From Clostridia bacterium (GTDB taxonomy: Bacteria > Bacillota > Clostridia > Oscillospirales > Acutalibacteraceae): a DNA stretch of 32,081 bases. The stretch is from NCBI GenBank assembly GCA_017432485.1, contig JAFRJB010000070.1:1-32081 (forward strand). Reading direction: 5' to 3'. Position 1 is the first letter of the stretch, and every line of letters begins with the position of its first letter. The translations under genes were made by a program, and so were the position numbers. Below are positions 31,193 to 32,081 of the stretch, in pieces. Below the pieces are notes generated by a model, which made no database searches, was not told where the DNA came from, and saw only the letters and a program-made list of their open reading frames with translations.

Positions 31193-31221
31193 GTGTACTT
31201 TTAAAGACGATTGAGGTAACT

Positions 31222-31515
31222 ATGGATTACGATGTCAATAAAGTCATTGTCTTAAGCGATGATTTGGGCAATGAAACCGAAATTGAATATATTGATTCCG
31301 TCTCATTTGAGGGAAAAGAATATGCGCTGTTTATGCCGCTGGAAAATGATGATGACGAAGTGATTATCATGCAGTATGACAATGTCAGTCAAGATTACGA
31401 TTCTTTTATCCCCGTCAGCGACAGGCGCATTTTAGAAGGTGTTTACGAAACGTTGCGCCAAAAATATGCGCCGGCACTCGCAGAATTGGATGAACAGACA
31501 GGAGAAGAGCAATGA
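31222..31515 (+). CDS. DUF1292-family protein (YrzB-like)
   Basis: A 97-residue acidic protein with the DUF1292 pattern: IVLSDDLGNETEIEYIDSV, then GKEYALFMPL, then DDDEVIIMQYD. The family is widespread in Firmicutes; YrzB of Bacillus is a member and often sits near yrrK and udk, unlike here. Function unknown. TGAGG lies 7 nt before the ATG. The stop codon overlaps the next start (ATGA at 31512), so translation is probably coupled. Confidence 0.88.
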   Translation: MDYDVNKVIVLSDDLGNETEIEYIDSVSFEGKEYALFMPLENDDDEVIIMQYDNVSQDYDSFIPVSDRRILEGVYETLRQKYAPALAELDEQTGEEQ

Positions 31516-31871
31516 GTTGGAAATGTGATAAATGTAAAAATACCTATGCAGATGATGTGGAGCCGACCGTAGTGGCGGATTTTCGCTTTTGCCCGCATTG
31601 TTTAGGTAAGGGTGATGAAGTGCAACCCATCAAAAAAAGGGCAGATGTAAAAAAAATAGTCATTGCTCTTATGGTGGCGGCGCTGCTTGTGATGGTGGGT
31701 GCTGTCGTTTCGGCAGTGATGCTCTTTATTTCTAACCAGATTCCCGCCGCCGTTACCGCGGCAGTGTGCGGTTTTGTGGCAGTGGTGATTCTGACATCGG
31801 TTTCCGACAATGTGCGCAAGAGAAATCGCGACATTTTCGGGGACGATAAGAAGCGCAAAAAGAAACAGTAA
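31512..31871 (+). CDS. Zinc-ribbon membrane protein, function unknown
   Basis: A 119-residue protein. An N-terminal zinc ribbon has Cys5-x2-Cys8 and Cys27-x2-Cys30 (WKCDKCKNTYADD and FRFCPHCLGKG). Two adjacent membrane segments follow at about 48-72 and 77-95, then a highly basic tail (RKRNRDIF, KKRKKKQ). It resembles hydrophobic-domain zinc-ribbon proteins of unknown role common in Firmicutes. Its start overlaps the stop of the DUF1292 gene by 4 nt. Confidence 0.8.
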   Translation: MSWKCDKCKNTYADDVEPTVVADFRFCPHCLGKGDEVQPIKKRADVKKIVIALMVAALLVMVGAVVSAVMLFISNQIPAAVTAAVCGFVAVVILTSVSDNVRKRNRDIFGDDKKRKKKQ

Positions 31872-31913
31872 AAGCCAGTTAATATTGTATTAATAATTAT
31901 TATATATAAAGAG

Positions 31914-31945
31914 GCAACAGATGCTCCTTGCATCTGTTGCTTTTT
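31914..31945 (+). terminator. Terminator of the 29933 operon
   Basis: GCAACAGATGC and GCATCTGTTGC form an 11-bp perfect stem with loop TCCTT and five T's. Confidence 0.9.
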
Positions 31946-31955
31946 GTATAACGAA

Positions 31956-32081
31956 AACCACGCGATAGTCGCGTGGTTCAAAAGAGGTTAACCGGTGAAC
32001 AAAACCTCCGAAAGATGTATAATGGAAAAGACCTGCCAGTCAAGACCAATACAAAAATCGGAGGTAAGTAATGAAAAAAGA
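31956..32081 (+). mobile_element. Left end of a putative IS200-type insertion sequence, cut by the window end
   Basis: AACCACGCGA-TAG-TCGCGTGGTT (31956-31978) is a 10-bp, 3-nt-loop hairpin, the kind found just inside the left end of IS200/IS605 elements, where the Y1 transposase binds. About 92 nt after it, CGGAGG precedes an ATG (32071) opening MKK, as many IS200 TnpA proteins do. The element edge is probably between 31945 and 31956. Only the first four codons of any transposase are visible, so this rests on the hairpin and on remembered sequence similarity. Confidence 0.55.
32071..32081 (+). CDS. Start of a gene, probably IS200-type transposase (partial)
   Basis: ATG with GGAGG 7 nt upstream; only Met-Lys-Lys and part of a fourth codon are in the window. 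The call rests on the hairpin upstream and typical MKK[D/E] starts in this transposase family. Confidence 0.45.

Overview
This window reads as a low-to-medium GC, spore-forming Clostridia chromosome, most likely an Oscillospirales or Ruminococcaceae-type gut bacterium. The evidence is Firmicutes-style Shine-Dalgarno sites, consensus sigma-A promoters and rho-independent terminators, a SleB-type spore cortex hydrolase, a DUF1292 protein, and giant secreted beta-helix/MBG-type proteins. The placement is an inference from gene content; no rRNA is present to confirm it.

Layout. Positions 1-4300: a MIF-family tautomerase and trpS on the minus strand, divergent from glycogen phosphorylase. 4300-5119: a long intergenic region with a strong hairpin and no gene I recognise. 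5120-7666: a secreted cell-wall glucosaminidase-like protein with SH3 and four FnIII domains. 7733-11197: hflX on the minus strand, then rsmA and alr. 11199-12048: a tRNA-Pro locus with a tandem hairpin array in its 5' leader, a four-helix-bundle (S23/IVP/Avd-like) gene behind it, and direct and inverted copies of the tRNA tail. 12137-12977: a DUF308/HdeD membrane protein. 13037-26566: a LytS/YesM-like histidine kinase and a response regulator with a SARP-type DNA-binding region, then a 2732-residue secreted protein followed by a MscS-like channel, a type II membrane protein and a family 2 glycosyltransferase. 26591-27813: two divergent lipoproteins. 27891-29135: a gene remnant, a tRNA-Val with tail duplications, a second hairpin array and a second four-helix-bundle gene. 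29138-31945: sleB divergent from a three-gene operon. 31956-end: the start of what looks like an IS200-type insertion sequence.

Two systems stand out. First, two unrelated tRNA genes (Pro and Val) each carry a four-helix-bundle gene downstream, a tandem array of short 3- to 4-nt-loop hairpins, and tRNA-tail-derived direct and inverted repeats. This looks like a small tRNA-anchored mobile or RNA-based cassette that I do not recognise as described. Second, the sequence TTGGACATTTATTGGAC occurs exactly twice that I can see: before the kinase/regulator operon and before the giant surface protein. It is two heptamers with a 4-bp spacer, followed 8 bp later by a -10-like hexamer, which is the architecture known for SARP regulators. 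The adjacent response regulator has a SARP-like output domain, so a self-contained regulon (sensor, regulator, giant secreted protein, channel, membrane protein, glycosyltransferase) can be predicted from sequence.

The remaining genes are ordinary housekeeping or envelope genes. All function assignments rest on visible motifs and remembered family patterns; no database search was run.
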